Assembly: GCA_017561825.1 (NCBI GenBank)
Contig: JAFZBK010000005.1
Span: 17,480 to 81,479 of the forward strand
Origin: Prevotella sp.
Lineage (GTDB): Bacteria > Bacteroidota > Bacteroidia > Bacteroidales > Bacteroidaceae
Reading direction: 5' to 3'
Length of the DNA: 64,000 bases
The position numbers and the translations under genes are program-made. This document shows, piece after piece, positions 51,525 to 59,293 of the stretch; position 1 is the stretch's first letter; the number at the start of each line of letters is the position of its first letter. The notes under the pieces are model-generated. The model searched no databases. It was not told where the DNA came from and saw only the letters and a list, made by a program, of their open reading frames with translations.

Positions 51525-53720
51525 TTATTTAAGATAGTCTTCAAAATACTGTGTAATCCTTTCATGGAGATGAACACTCTGATGTCCCCGCATGTTATGA
51601 GGCTCACCGGGATAGACGAAGAAGTCGGGCTGTGTGCCAGCCTTGATGCACTCGGCAAGGAACGACAGACAATTCTGCGGCACCACGGTGGCATCATTAT
51701 AGCCTGTGATGATCTGCAGCTTGCCCTTCAGGTTCTTGGCTTTGCTGAGCAGACTCGTCTTCTTGTATCCCTCAGGGTTCGACTGTGGCGTATCCATATA
51801 GCGTTCACCATACATCACCTCGTACCAGCTCCAGTCGATGACTGGTCCGCCAGCTACACCCACCTTGAACACATCAGGGTAGTTGGTCATCAGCGAGATG
51901 GTCATGAATCCGCCGAAGCTCCATCCATGCACACCCATCCGGTCAGCATCCACATAAGGCAGGGATTTCAGGTATTCCACGCCTTTCATCTGGTCCTGCA
52001 TCTCTATCTGTCCCAATTGTTGGAAGGTAGCTTGTTCAAAGTCGCGCCCTCTGTTCTCCGATCCTCTATTGTCGAGGATGAAGAGCAGGTAGCCTTTCTG
52101 TGCCATGTAGGTCTCCCACGACCTGCTACCCCAGTGCCATGAGGCCTCCACATTATGGGCATGCGGACCGCCATAGACATAGATCACGGTGGGGTATTTC
52201 TTCTCTGGGTTGAAGTCTGCGGGTTTCACCATTCTGTAATAGAGGTCGGTGATGCCGTCTGCGGCCTTGATCGTACCACACTCGAAGATGGGCTGCTGAT
52301 AGCCTTTCCATGGGTCTTCATTGGTCATCAAACGATTGGCCTTAGCTGTCTTCACCTCCACCACCTCAATGTTACGGGGCACATCAGGCTCTGTATATTT
52401 GTCATAGAAATACTGTCCGCTCTTTGATAAAACGCCACGGTGCGAGCCTTTCCCGTTGTCGAGCAACTTCCGTTTTCCTGAGGCGATGTTCACGCTGTAG
52501 ATATTACATTGGATAGGACTAACCTCGTTGGAAGCAATGATAATCGACTTATCCTTCTCGTTGAAGCCAAGCACATCCATCACCACCCATTTCCCTTTGG
52601 TCAGCTGCTTGATCTCCTTCCCATTCACATCATAGAGGTAGAGGTGGTTATAGCCGTCCTTCTGACTCTGCATGATAAACTGGTTCTTGTTCCAAGGAAT
52701 AAACTGAATAGGATGCAGCGGCTCCACATATTTCTCACTCGTCTCGCGATAAATCTCCTTGATCCTTGCGCCAGTTACTGCATCATAAGCAACAAGACGA
52801 CAGTCGTTTTGGTCGCGGTTGAGCTCGAAGATATAAACAGTCTTCGAATCAGGACTCCAGGCGATATTCGTGAAGTAGCATGTCTGTTGCAAGGCGTCTG
52901 CTTCCACCGATACGGCAGGTGTCTGCAGATAGATGGTCTTGTTCGTTTGGATGTCATACACCCCAACGGTCACCACATGTGTATTGGTTCCTGCCATGGG
53001 GTATTTGTCGGGATCCACCTTGGCAATACCCTTTTCCACATACGGATTGAGATCCACTTGGGGATAGTCGGTTACCATACTCTGATCCATGCGGTAGAAA
53101 GCAAGACGCTGACCGTCAGGACTCCAGAAGGTACCCTTTTCTATGCCGAACTCGTTACGATGGACGCTCTGGCCATAGACAATCTCCCTGCTACCATCAT
53201 TGGTAATCTGACGCTCTTGTCCATTACCATCAGTCACATACAACTGATTACCCTTGATGTAGGTCGTAGCTCTTGATGCAGGACACCAGTCGTTCTCATC
53301 CTGTCCTGAGATGCTGTCCTGCCACACCAGTTGCTTGGCTTTGAAGTCAACCAACACATAGGCATGACGGTTACCCATGGCAGCCAATGGCTTGTCAGGG
53401 TAGGGGAAGGTGACATTCATCAGGTGGCGCACATAGCGTTCATCATCGCTCTTGATCCATTTGTTCACATCATCAAGTGTGAAGAGCACCTCCTTCTTTC
53501 CTGTCTTGGCATCTATAGTGTAGCATTCCTCCACGTCGGTCTGAATCAACTGGTCGCCCCACCATGTGAGCCACATGTTCTTGGGCGACAGGTTGTGGTA
53601 GTTCTTACCGCCGTAGTTCAGGTCTTCCAGCGTGAATAGTTGCTGGGCGTTCATAGATATTGGAATCATGAGGAAGGATAGGAGAGTGGATAATACAATA
53701 CTCCTGCGATTAATCATCAT
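51525..53720 (-). CDS. S9 family peptidase, dipeptidyl-peptidase IV-like
   Basis: A 731-residue secreted serine peptidase from the chosen start at 53720 (or 53717), with a signal peptide ending near NAQQL. A beta-propeller (about 30-470) precedes the alpha/beta-hydrolase domain, with YGGPHAHNVEASW, nucleophile GWSFGGFM, Asp in GYNDATVVPQN and His in GEPHNMRGHQ. It would cleave Xaa-Pro dipeptides from peptides in the periplasm. The frame stays open far upstream (to 54104), but that stretch is the antisense of codon-biased methyltransferase sequence read in another frame. The start overlaps the methyltransferase gene by 11 nt. Confidence 0.9.
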   Translation of the reverse strand: MMINRRSIVLSTLLSFLMIPISMNAQQLFTLEDLNYGGKNYHNLSPKNMWLTWWGDQLIQTDVEECYTIDAKTGKKEVLFTLDDVNKWIKSDDERYVRHLMNVTFPYPDKPLAAMGNRHAYVLVDFKAKQLVWQDSISGQDENDWCPASRATTYIKGNQLYVTDGNGQERQITNDGSREIVYGQSVHRNEFGIEKGTFWSPDGQRLAFYRMDQSMVTDYPQVDLNPYVEKGIAKVDPDKYPMAGTNTHVVTVGVYDIQTNKTIYLQTPAVSVEADALQQTCYFTNIAWSPDSKTVYIFELNRDQNDCRLVAYDAVTGARIKEIYRETSEKYVEPLHPIQFIPWNKNQFIMQSQKDGYNHLYLYDVNGKEIKQLTKGKWVVMDVLGFNEKDKSIIIASNEVSPIQCNIYSVNIASGKRKLLDNGKGSHRGVLSKSGQYFYDKYTEPDVPRNIEVVEVKTAKANRLMTNEDPWKGYQQPIFECGTIKAADGITDLYYRMVKPADFNPEKKYPTVIYVYGGPHAHNVEASWHWGSRSWETYMAQKGYLLFILDNRGSENRGRDFEQATFQQLGQIEMQDQMKGVEYLKSLPYVDADRMGVHGWSFGGFMTISLMTNYPDVFKVGVAGGPVIDWSWYEVMYGERYMDTPQSNPEGYKKTSLLSKAKNLKGKLQIITGYNDATVVPQNCLSFLAECIKAGTQPDFFVYPGEPHNMRGHQSVHLHERITQYFEDYLK

Positions 53721-55248
53721 ATCTTTTGTTATTCTTTTTGAAATTCCTACCACCAGTTTTGTCAAAGCGCTTACCGCCTTTTCCTTTGAAGTCACCCTTG
53801 GCATTTCTGCCATCGCGGAAGTCACGTTTGCCCTTGAAGCCGTCCTTTCCTCTGAATGGTCGTCCATCCTGTGCCCCTTCTTCATTGTCACGACTACGGC
53901 GGAACGGTCGTTCCTCCTTGCGGTTGAACATTCTTTCATCAAAGGCAGGATGGTGCTTATGGAAGACGAACGAGCGGATGTCGCCTGTCTCATTGGCCTC
54001 ACCCTCATCGATACGTTTCTTGAACTCCCTTTCTTTCTTGAAACGGTGCTTCTCGGCCATGGCCTTCTTCTCCTCTTCCGTCTTGAGGATGTTTCCTTCG
54101 CCACGGAACTCCTTCAGTTTCCCTTGGAACATCTGGTACTTGCGGAACTCGCATTCCAGAGAGCCATTGAACACAGGAATCTTGATGCTTGGGCGCAGTC
54201 CGATCTGCTCGAAGCACTCCTCACGATAACTGAGAATCCACGCATTATTTCCTTGGAACTCATGCTTCAGCTTCTCACCGATCATCTTATAGGTGGCCAG
54301 CAGGTTGGGCGTGGAGATCCTTTCGCCATAGGGCGGATTGGTGATGATGATGGCTTCCTCGGCAGGTTGCTTGAAGTCGGCGAAGTCGAGTTGCTCCACG
54401 GTGATATCCTTGGTCAGACCAGCAGCGCGGACATTCATCCTTGCGGTGTTCACGGCCTTCATGTCGATATCGTAACCGTAGATGTGATGGTCGAATTCGC
54501 GTTCCTGCGAATCATCATTATAGATATTGTCGAACAGTTCCTTGTCGAAGTCGGGCCATTTCTCGAAAGCATATTCCTTGCGGAAAACACCAGGTGACAT
54601 ATTCCGTGCTATCAGCGCAGCCTCAATCAATAGCGTACCGCTTCCGCACATCGGGTCGATGAAGTCGGTCTCGCCTTTCCAGCCACTCATCAGGATCATG
54701 CCAGCAGCCAGCACCTCGTTCAGGGGAGCCTCTACTGATTCCTGACGGTAGCCCCTGCGGTGCAGACTCTCACCGCTGGAATCCAGACACAGTGTGGCCT
54801 TGTCGTCAGCAATATGGATATGCAGTCGGATATCAGGATTGGATACGGATACGTTAGGACGGATACCCGTGTTCTCCCTGAACTGATCCACGATGGCATC
54901 CTTCACCTTGTATGCCACGAATTTCGAATGACGGAACTCTTCCGAGAACACCACGGAATCCACCGCGAAGGTATTCTTGCTGGTCAGATAGTCACTCCAG
55001 TCGATCTTCTTCACTTCCTCATAGACATCGTCAGCCGATAAAGCTTTGAAGTGTTTGATGGGTTTGAGGATGCGTATGGCTGTATGCAGTTGGAAGTTGG
55101 CGCGGTACATCATCTCCTTGTTACCGGTGAATGACACCATTCGCCTACCGATCTGCACATTATCTGCTCCCAGTTCTGTCAGCTCTTGTGCCAAGATGGG
55201 CTCCAGTCCCATAAAGGTCTTGGCAATGAGTTCAAATGCCTGTTCCAT
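53710..55248 (-). CDS. THUMP-domain class I methyltransferase acting on RNA (RlmL N-domain/YpsC type) with basic tail
   Basis: A 512-residue protein. A THUMP domain (about 1-165) is followed by a Rossmann methyltransferase with DPMCGSGTLLIEAA, YGYDIDMKAVNTARMN and the catalytic TNPPYGERI. The family makes N2-methylguanosine in 23S rRNA. The last 110 residues are a low-complexity basic/RG-rich tail (FRGKDGFKGKRDFRDGRN, KGKGGKRFDKTGGRNFKK) resembling eukaryotic RNA-binding tails and likely disordered. Its start overlaps cysE by 17 nt and its end overlaps the peptidase gene. Confidence 0.92.
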   Translation of the reverse strand: MEQAFELIAKTFMGLEPILAQELTELGADNVQIGRRMVSFTGNKEMMYRANFQLHTAIRILKPIKHFKALSADDVYEEVKKIDWSDYLTSKNTFAVDSVVFSEEFRHSKFVAYKVKDAIVDQFRENTGIRPNVSVSNPDIRLHIHIADDKATLCLDSSGESLHRRGYRQESVEAPLNEVLAAGMILMSGWKGETDFIDPMCGSGTLLIEAALIARNMSPGVFRKEYAFEKWPDFDKELFDNIYNDDSQEREFDHHIYGYDIDMKAVNTARMNVRAAGLTKDITVEQLDFADFKQPAEEAIIITNPPYGERISTPNLLATYKMIGEKLKHEFQGNNAWILSYREECFEQIGLRPSIKIPVFNGSLECEFRKYQMFQGKLKEFRGEGNILKTEEEKKAMAEKHRFKKEREFKKRIDEGEANETGDIRSFVFHKHHPAFDERMFNRKEERPFRRSRDNEEGAQDGRPFRGKDGFKGKRDFRDGRNAKGDFKGKGGKRFDKTGGRNFKKNNKRYDD

Positions 55249-56173
55249 GATTGAATTCGATATCTAAATTATCAGTCTTTTCTTGTTTGTACTTCTTGGT
55301 ATTCGGCTTCATATCGCGGGTAATCCAGAGGTTGGCACCTACTACACAGCCTTTGCCGATGGTGATACGACCTAAGATGGTGGCGTTGGAATACACGATC
55401 ACGTCGTCTTCCAGGATTGGATGACGGGGAATGCCCTTGATGGGGTTCCCATGTTCATCCAGCGGGAAACTCTTGGCACCTAAGGTCACACCCTGATAGA
55501 GCTTCACGTTATTACCGATGATACAGGTGGCTCCAATCACCACACCTGTTCCATGGTCGATGGTGAAATGATGACCGATCTGTGCGCCTGGATGGATGTC
55601 GATACCTGTCTCTGAGTGAGCCATCTCAGTAATAATCCTTGGGATGAGGGGAACACCCAGTACCAGCAGTTCATGGGCAATGCGGTAGTTCACCAATGTC
55701 TTGATGATGGGATAGCAGGAGATGATCTCCCCGTAGTTCTCTGCTGCGGGGTCGCCATTATAGGCAGCCACCACGTCGGTGGCAAGTATCTTTCTGATCT
55801 TGGGATATCGCGAGATCAACTCCAAGGCCAACTGCTCGGCATTCATCCTGCATGCTGTGCGCTCCTCAAAACTCTCTGTTGTGTTGCCATTGGCAAAACA
55901 GAGTCCTGCCTGGATCTGATCAGCCAGGAGTTTGTGAAGTCGTTCGATGTTCACGCCGATATGGTATCTGATGGTGTTGATGTTGACGGTTGACTTTCCA
56001 AAATAACCAGGAAAGAGAATCGATCGTGACAGGTCAATAATTTCTTCCAACGCCTTACTTGAGGGCAACGGGTCACCATCGCGGTGCTCGTGGAATAATC
56101 CTTGCAATGACTCCTTCTCAGACAGTTCCTCTACTGTCTTTGTCAGAATCTGGGTCATGTTTTCTGTACTCAT
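55232..56173 (-). CDS. cysE: Serine O-acetyltransferase (EpsC/SatA-type)
   Basis: A 313-residue cytoplasmic enzyme that acetylates serine for cysteine synthesis. The helical N-terminal domain (about 1-190) precedes a left-handed beta-helix with hexapeptide repeats: GIDIHPGAQIGHHFTIDHGTGVVIGATCIIGNNVKLYQGVTLGA, in which the His in the IDHG motif is catalytic. The C-terminal tail (KKYKQEKTDNLDIEFNHGTGI) is longer than in E. coli CysE. It is the first gene of a six-gene overlapping unit with its own strong promoter. Confidence 0.93.
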   Translation of the reverse strand: MSTENMTQILTKTVEELSEKESLQGLFHEHRDGDPLPSSKALEEIIDLSRSILFPGYFGKSTVNINTIRYHIGVNIERLHKLLADQIQAGLCFANGNTTESFEERTACRMNAEQLALELISRYPKIRKILATDVVAAYNGDPAAENYGEIISCYPIIKTLVNYRIAHELLVLGVPLIPRIITEMAHSETGIDIHPGAQIGHHFTIDHGTGVVIGATCIIGNNVKLYQGVTLGAKSFPLDEHGNPIKGIPRHPILEDDVIVYSNATILGRITIGKGCVVGANLWITRDMKPNTKKYKQEKTDNLDIEFNHGTGI

Positions 56174-56201
56174 TACAATGCTGTGTCAATAAAACTGGGG
56201 A

Positions 56202-56232
56202 CAAAGATACGAAAAAACGAGAGCAAAACAAA
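56202..56232 (-). promoter_or_regulatory. Promoter TTTG-N19-TATCTTTG of the cysE operon
   Basis: On the minus strand TTTG is at 56229-56232 and TATCTTTG at 56202-56209, leaving a 28-nt leader region before the ATG at 56173. Confidence 0.7.
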
Positions 56233-56264
56233 ACAATTTATTGTTTTTTTGCTGAGATAAAATC

Positions 56265-57152
56265 TCATCTTCCCACGACAAAGGCATTGACCACAAAGAA
56301 GACGGCAATGACGATAAAATAGAACACACTGAAGATGAGGGATGCGAGGATGGATCGCCAGATGGTCTGCCAATAGCTGTAGCCCGACAGCTGCTTCAGG
56401 GGGATGATGGTCAGCACAGGAAGAATCGTCTCGTAGTAGGGGTTCATACAGAAGAACGAGGCAACGATGGAATAGATATACCACATGTTCGTGAAATAGA
56501 CGATCGCCACGAAAAACTCGGAATACCGCATGTCGGGTATTCTGGGACAATGGCGGAAGAAAAGGTATAGCGGACCAGAGAGGAGCAGCAGTATTACCAG
56601 TAGCACGATCGACATATGCGAGTTGATCCACATGGTTGCCTGCTTGGATTTTTGCATGAAGTCGGCTGTCATTTGTTTCTCTTTTTCGTCCATCTCTTGT
56701 GTCTTTTCCATTTCCTTGTTTTGCAGTTCGATCTTGTCAAATACCTCCAGACTCTGCTCGAAGCGGTTCACGCCTTTGATGTTAAAGCCTGATTCTACCA
56801 GGAATGACAGGGCGATGAGCAGGAAGAACATCTTGAACGGGGGGAAATAGGCCATCATCATACCTTTCAGGTAGTCGTACACCATGTAACCTGGTCTGAG
56901 AATCAGGTCGCGAATGGTGCGGAACATACCTCTGTTGCCCAAGCCCCATACGTCGAGGAACAACAGAAAAGCGTTCTTGAAGGAATATCTGCCGAGTTTA
57001 GACGACTGTCCGCAGCGGGGACAGTAGTTACCCTGAAACTTCGTCTCGCAGGTTGCGCACACATGCTCCTCTTCCGACAGCTGCTTCACCTGATGAGGTT
57101 GCCGTTGCCACTCCTTGAATTGTCTGTATTTTTCCTTTATTCCTTCAAACAT
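56265..57152 (-). CDS. DUF3667-family membrane protein with N-terminal zinc ribbon
   Basis: A 295-residue protein. A Cys4 ribbon at about 32-50 (CATCETKFQGNYCPRCGQ) is followed by the DUF3667 stretch FLDVWGLGNRGMFRTIRDLILRPGYMVYDYLKG and four hydrophobic segments. A charged helical region (ELQNKEMEKTQEMDEKEKQM) lies between TM segments. Role unknown. The promoter box sits 5 nt before the ATG, so the message is probably leaderless. Confidence 0.87.
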   Translation of the reverse strand: MFEGIKEKYRQFKEWQRQPHQVKQLSEEEHVCATCETKFQGNYCPRCGQSSKLGRYSFKNAFLLFLDVWGLGNRGMFRTIRDLILRPGYMVYDYLKGMMMAYFPPFKMFFLLIALSFLVESGFNIKGVNRFEQSLEVFDKIELQNKEMEKTQEMDEKEKQMTADFMQKSKQATMWINSHMSIVLLVILLLLSGPLYLFFRHCPRIPDMRYSEFFVAIVYFTNMWYIYSIVASFFCMNPYYETILPVLTIIPLKQLSGYSYWQTIWRSILASLIFSVFYFIVIAVFFVVNAFVVGR

Positions 57153-57157
57153 CGTGA

Positions 57158-57165
57158 CAAAGGTA
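57158..57165 (-). promoter_or_regulatory. -7 box TACCTTTG of the DUF3667 gene
   Basis: TACCTTTG on the minus strand ends 5 nt before the ATG at 57152; leaderless transcript expected. Confidence 0.6.
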
Positions 57166-57230
57166 CAAAAATTCTGAGTAAGTGAGAAGAAAACTATTAT
57201 AATTTTTCTCTCCAGGACGCGTCAGGCGGA

Positions 57231-57283
57231 TCGCAAACGACGGTTTTTCAGACAACCCTATCCTATAAATCCAACGTTTGCGA
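57231..57283. other. Long-spaced 9-nt inverted repeat TCGCAAACG / CGTTTGCGA
   Basis: Perfect arms at 57231-57239 and 57275-57283, separated by 35 nt, in the 170-nt gap downstream of the GNAT gene. The right arm continues TTGCGAAATCT, a word that recurs at about 58865. Confidence 0.5.
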
Positions 57284-57322
57284 AATCTTGCATCTGAAAT
57301 AATTAATGATTGTTAATCCTGC

Positions 57323-58231
57323 TTACAAAGTAGTAAGAGGTTTTTCACCCATCATATAATAGGTGCAGATCTGATAACCGGAATAGCCATACATGTGATC
57401 AAGACCAGAGTATGTATAGCTGAGCGTGGCAGTTTGCAAACCTGCATCTTTCAGACTTCTGGTGCCGATCATCACCATGTTCACACCGATATGGCGACCT
57501 CTTTGGAAGGGCTTTACGGTGGTACAGCCCACGCAACCCTGACCTTTCCCTTCTGTTTCGAAACCAACGATGAGTGTTCCTACGATTTCATGATTGACAA
57601 TGGCCACCAGTACACGCTCCTGCCCACCTGGAACATAAAGATCCGGATTACGATAGTATGCTACGAAGTCATCTTCTGCCTCCTGCACACATTTGATGAT
57701 TCCTTCCACATCACTTTTGTTTGCCCATCTGTAGTGGCATCCGTTGATGGTATCGCCTACGTTGGGACTTTCGTTCGGGAAGCCTTTCAACGACATGCGC
57801 ATATCGAAACAATTCGAATCGTGCCAGCTGTGCTTGTAGCCTCGTCGCTCAAAGAAATCGCTCGCTTCTGTATTCAGGAAGTGGTACAGGTTCTCGTGCT
57901 CTGCTGGGAAATAGCGCTTACTCGTCGGTACGCCAGGCATCAGGTAATCATCACCAACACCCAATACCACCTTGTCGTATCCTTGTTGACGGATGATCTC
58001 TTCGGTTTCGCGTAGCAGATGGCTTCCGATACCCTGTCGTCGATAGTCTTCCCTCACCACCAACAACAGGATAGTGTTTTTACGGATGAGGCTGACGGCA
58101 ATCAGTTCATGACCGTCGTTCCTTTTCTCAATCCTGATATTGCTATCATGACCGATGATTTCTCTCAGTGTTTCTTCCTCCCTGCAGATATAGGGAAACA
58201 CTTCTCTGAAAAGTTTGTAAACCTCTTCCAT
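57323..58231 (-). CDS. Tandem GNAT acetyltransferase
   Basis: A 302-residue protein with two GNAT folds. The first (1-150) has the acetyl-CoA loop RRQGIGSHLLRETEEII. The second (about 165-302) has TTVKPFQRGRHIGVNMVMIGTRSLKDAG, a slightly altered R-x-x-G-x-G loop. Both halves look complete. The substrate is unknown. It is transcribed divergently from the phosphatase gene from a shared 101-nt region. Confidence 0.87.
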   Translation of the reverse strand: MEEVYKLFREVFPYICREEETLREIIGHDSNIRIEKRNDGHELIAVSLIRKNTILLLVVREDYRRQGIGSHLLRETEEIIRQQGYDKVVLGVGDDYLMPGVPTSKRYFPAEHENLYHFLNTEASDFFERRGYKHSWHDSNCFDMRMSLKGFPNESPNVGDTINGCHYRWANKSDVEGIIKCVQEAEDDFVAYYRNPDLYVPGGQERVLVAIVNHEIVGTLIVGFETEGKGQGCVGCTTVKPFQRGRHIGVNMVMIGTRSLKDAGLQTATLSYTYSGLDHMYGYSGYQICTYYMMGEKPLTTL

Positions 58232-58262
58232 CGTTGTTGGGAATCGCTTCCTTATTCGTTAG

Positions 58263-58270
58263 CAAAGATA
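58263..58270 (-). promoter_or_regulatory. -7 box TATCTTTG of the GNAT gene
   Basis: Minus-strand TATCTTTG, 31 nt upstream of the ATG at 58231. Confidence 0.6.
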
Positions 58271-58312
58271 ATACTTTTTCTTGTTTTTCTTGTTGACATC
58301 GGCAAAAAACGT

Positions 58313-58320
58313 TATCTTTG
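58313..58320 (+). promoter_or_regulatory. -7 box TATCTTTG of the LMW-PTP gene
   Basis: TATCTTTG, 12 nt before the ATG at 58333, back to back with the GNAT promoter. Confidence 0.6.
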
Positions 58321-58332
58321 CGCTCTAATTGA

Positions 58333-58812
58333 ATGAAGAAGAACATGAAAAGGATACTCTTTATCTGTTTGGGGAACATCTGTCGATCGCCGGCTGCTGA
58401 CGGGATTATGCAACATCTCGTGGCGGAGCGGGGATTGGAGGATGAGTTCTATATCGATTCTGCTGGTATTGGCTCATGGCACGTGGGTCAGCTGCCAGAT
58501 TATCGTATGCGCCAATGTGGTCAGCGACATGGGTACACCTTTGATCATCGAGCCCGTCAGTTCTCTTCGAAAGACTTTGCTCGTTTCGACCTGATTGCTG
58601 TAATGGATCAGGAGAACTATCATGATGTTGCCCGACAGGCTCAAACGCAAGCCGATCTCCAAAAGATTATCCGCATGAGCGACTACCTGCGCCATCATCC
58701 AGGGCAAAAGACTGTCCCTGATCCTTATTATGGTGGCACTCGCGACTTTGAATTCGCCCTTGAATTGCTCGAAGATGCATGTGAGGGCTTGCTTGACGAG
58801 TTGACGAAATAA
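58333..58812 (+). CDS. Low-molecular-weight protein-tyrosine phosphatase
   Basis: A 159-residue cytoplasmic phosphatase. The P-loop CLGNICRSP provides nucleophile Cys12 and Arg18, and the general-acid loop is VPDPYYGG. Length is standard. ATG codons at 58333 and 58345 are both possible; the second leaves the usual four residues before the P-loop strand. In other bacteria such enzymes act on tyrosine kinases of capsule export or on stress proteins; no such partner is next to it here. Confidence 0.94.
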   Translation: MKKNMKRILFICLGNICRSPAADGIMQHLVAERGLEDEFYIDSAGIGSWHVGQLPDYRMRQCGQRHGYTFDHRARQFSSKDFARFDLIAVMDQENYHDVARQAQTQADLQKIIRMSDYLRHHPGQKTVPDPYYGGTRDFEFALELLEDACEGLLDELTK

Positions 58813-59293
58813 TTTCAATGCGCTTAAGCTTCAATGTTTTGAACCGGTCGCAATTTGCGACCAGTTGCGAAATCTCAAACACTCAGGGTGTTAACCCTCA
58901 GACTTTTACGCAAGAAGGGGTGGCCCCACCGACACATCCTACTTCGTCATTACAAACTCCAAATTGAACGAATGCAGTCTAAGGATTGGAGGATTTAGAG
59001 GATTAGGGTACCAGAGACTTGGTACCCCCTGATGTCATTGACCTGTCCCTTGCCATCTCCCTTGCCATTTCTTGCCATCTCCCGGTAATTGCCCAGCCAA
59101 TAGAACCCGACAAGCCCCTCGACGATGCTCAAATGTGCGGGTCGTTTTATCTTTGTTCATTTATTTGTTTATCTGCCCTTTTATCTGCCCTTTCGTAACT
59201 GCTGATATTCAGAACGTTAGACTCGTTTTTGATACTATTTTCCTTATTTGTTTGTTTACTTATCCGCCCTTTTATCCGCCCTTTCAAAGAACC
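58813..59293. other. 481-nt gene-free tract rich in inverted and direct repeats
   Basis: No coding frame is convincing. It contains an 11-bp palindrome (58843-58865, one mismatch, 1-nt centre), GGGG/CCCC around 58917-58926, a perfect 8-bp stem GGGTACCA/TGGTACCC (59005-59026), three spaced copies of TTGCCAT (about 59047-59080) and two copies of a 35-45-nt block (about 59160-59195 and 59245-59285). Each block holds ATCTGCCC or ATCCGCCC twice with 12-nt period. It marks the boundary between the conserved operons and the accessory genes to the right. Confidence 0.6.
59160..59285. repeat. Two direct copies of a TTATYYGCCCTTT block
   Basis: Copy 1 has TTATCTGCCCTTT twice, copy 2 TTATCCGCCCTTT twice. 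Each is preceded by a TTATTTGTTT stretch. The about 45 nt between them are unrelated. Confidence 0.7.

Noticed and set aside
53721-54104. 128-residue N-terminal extension of the DPP-IV-like peptidase
   Set aside because: It is an out-of-frame reading through the methyltransferase tail; the signal peptide begins at 53720/53717.
59047-59285. Possible CRISPR-like repeats
   Set aside because: The repeated words are 7-13 nt with irregular spacing and no spacers of constant length; no cas genes are present.
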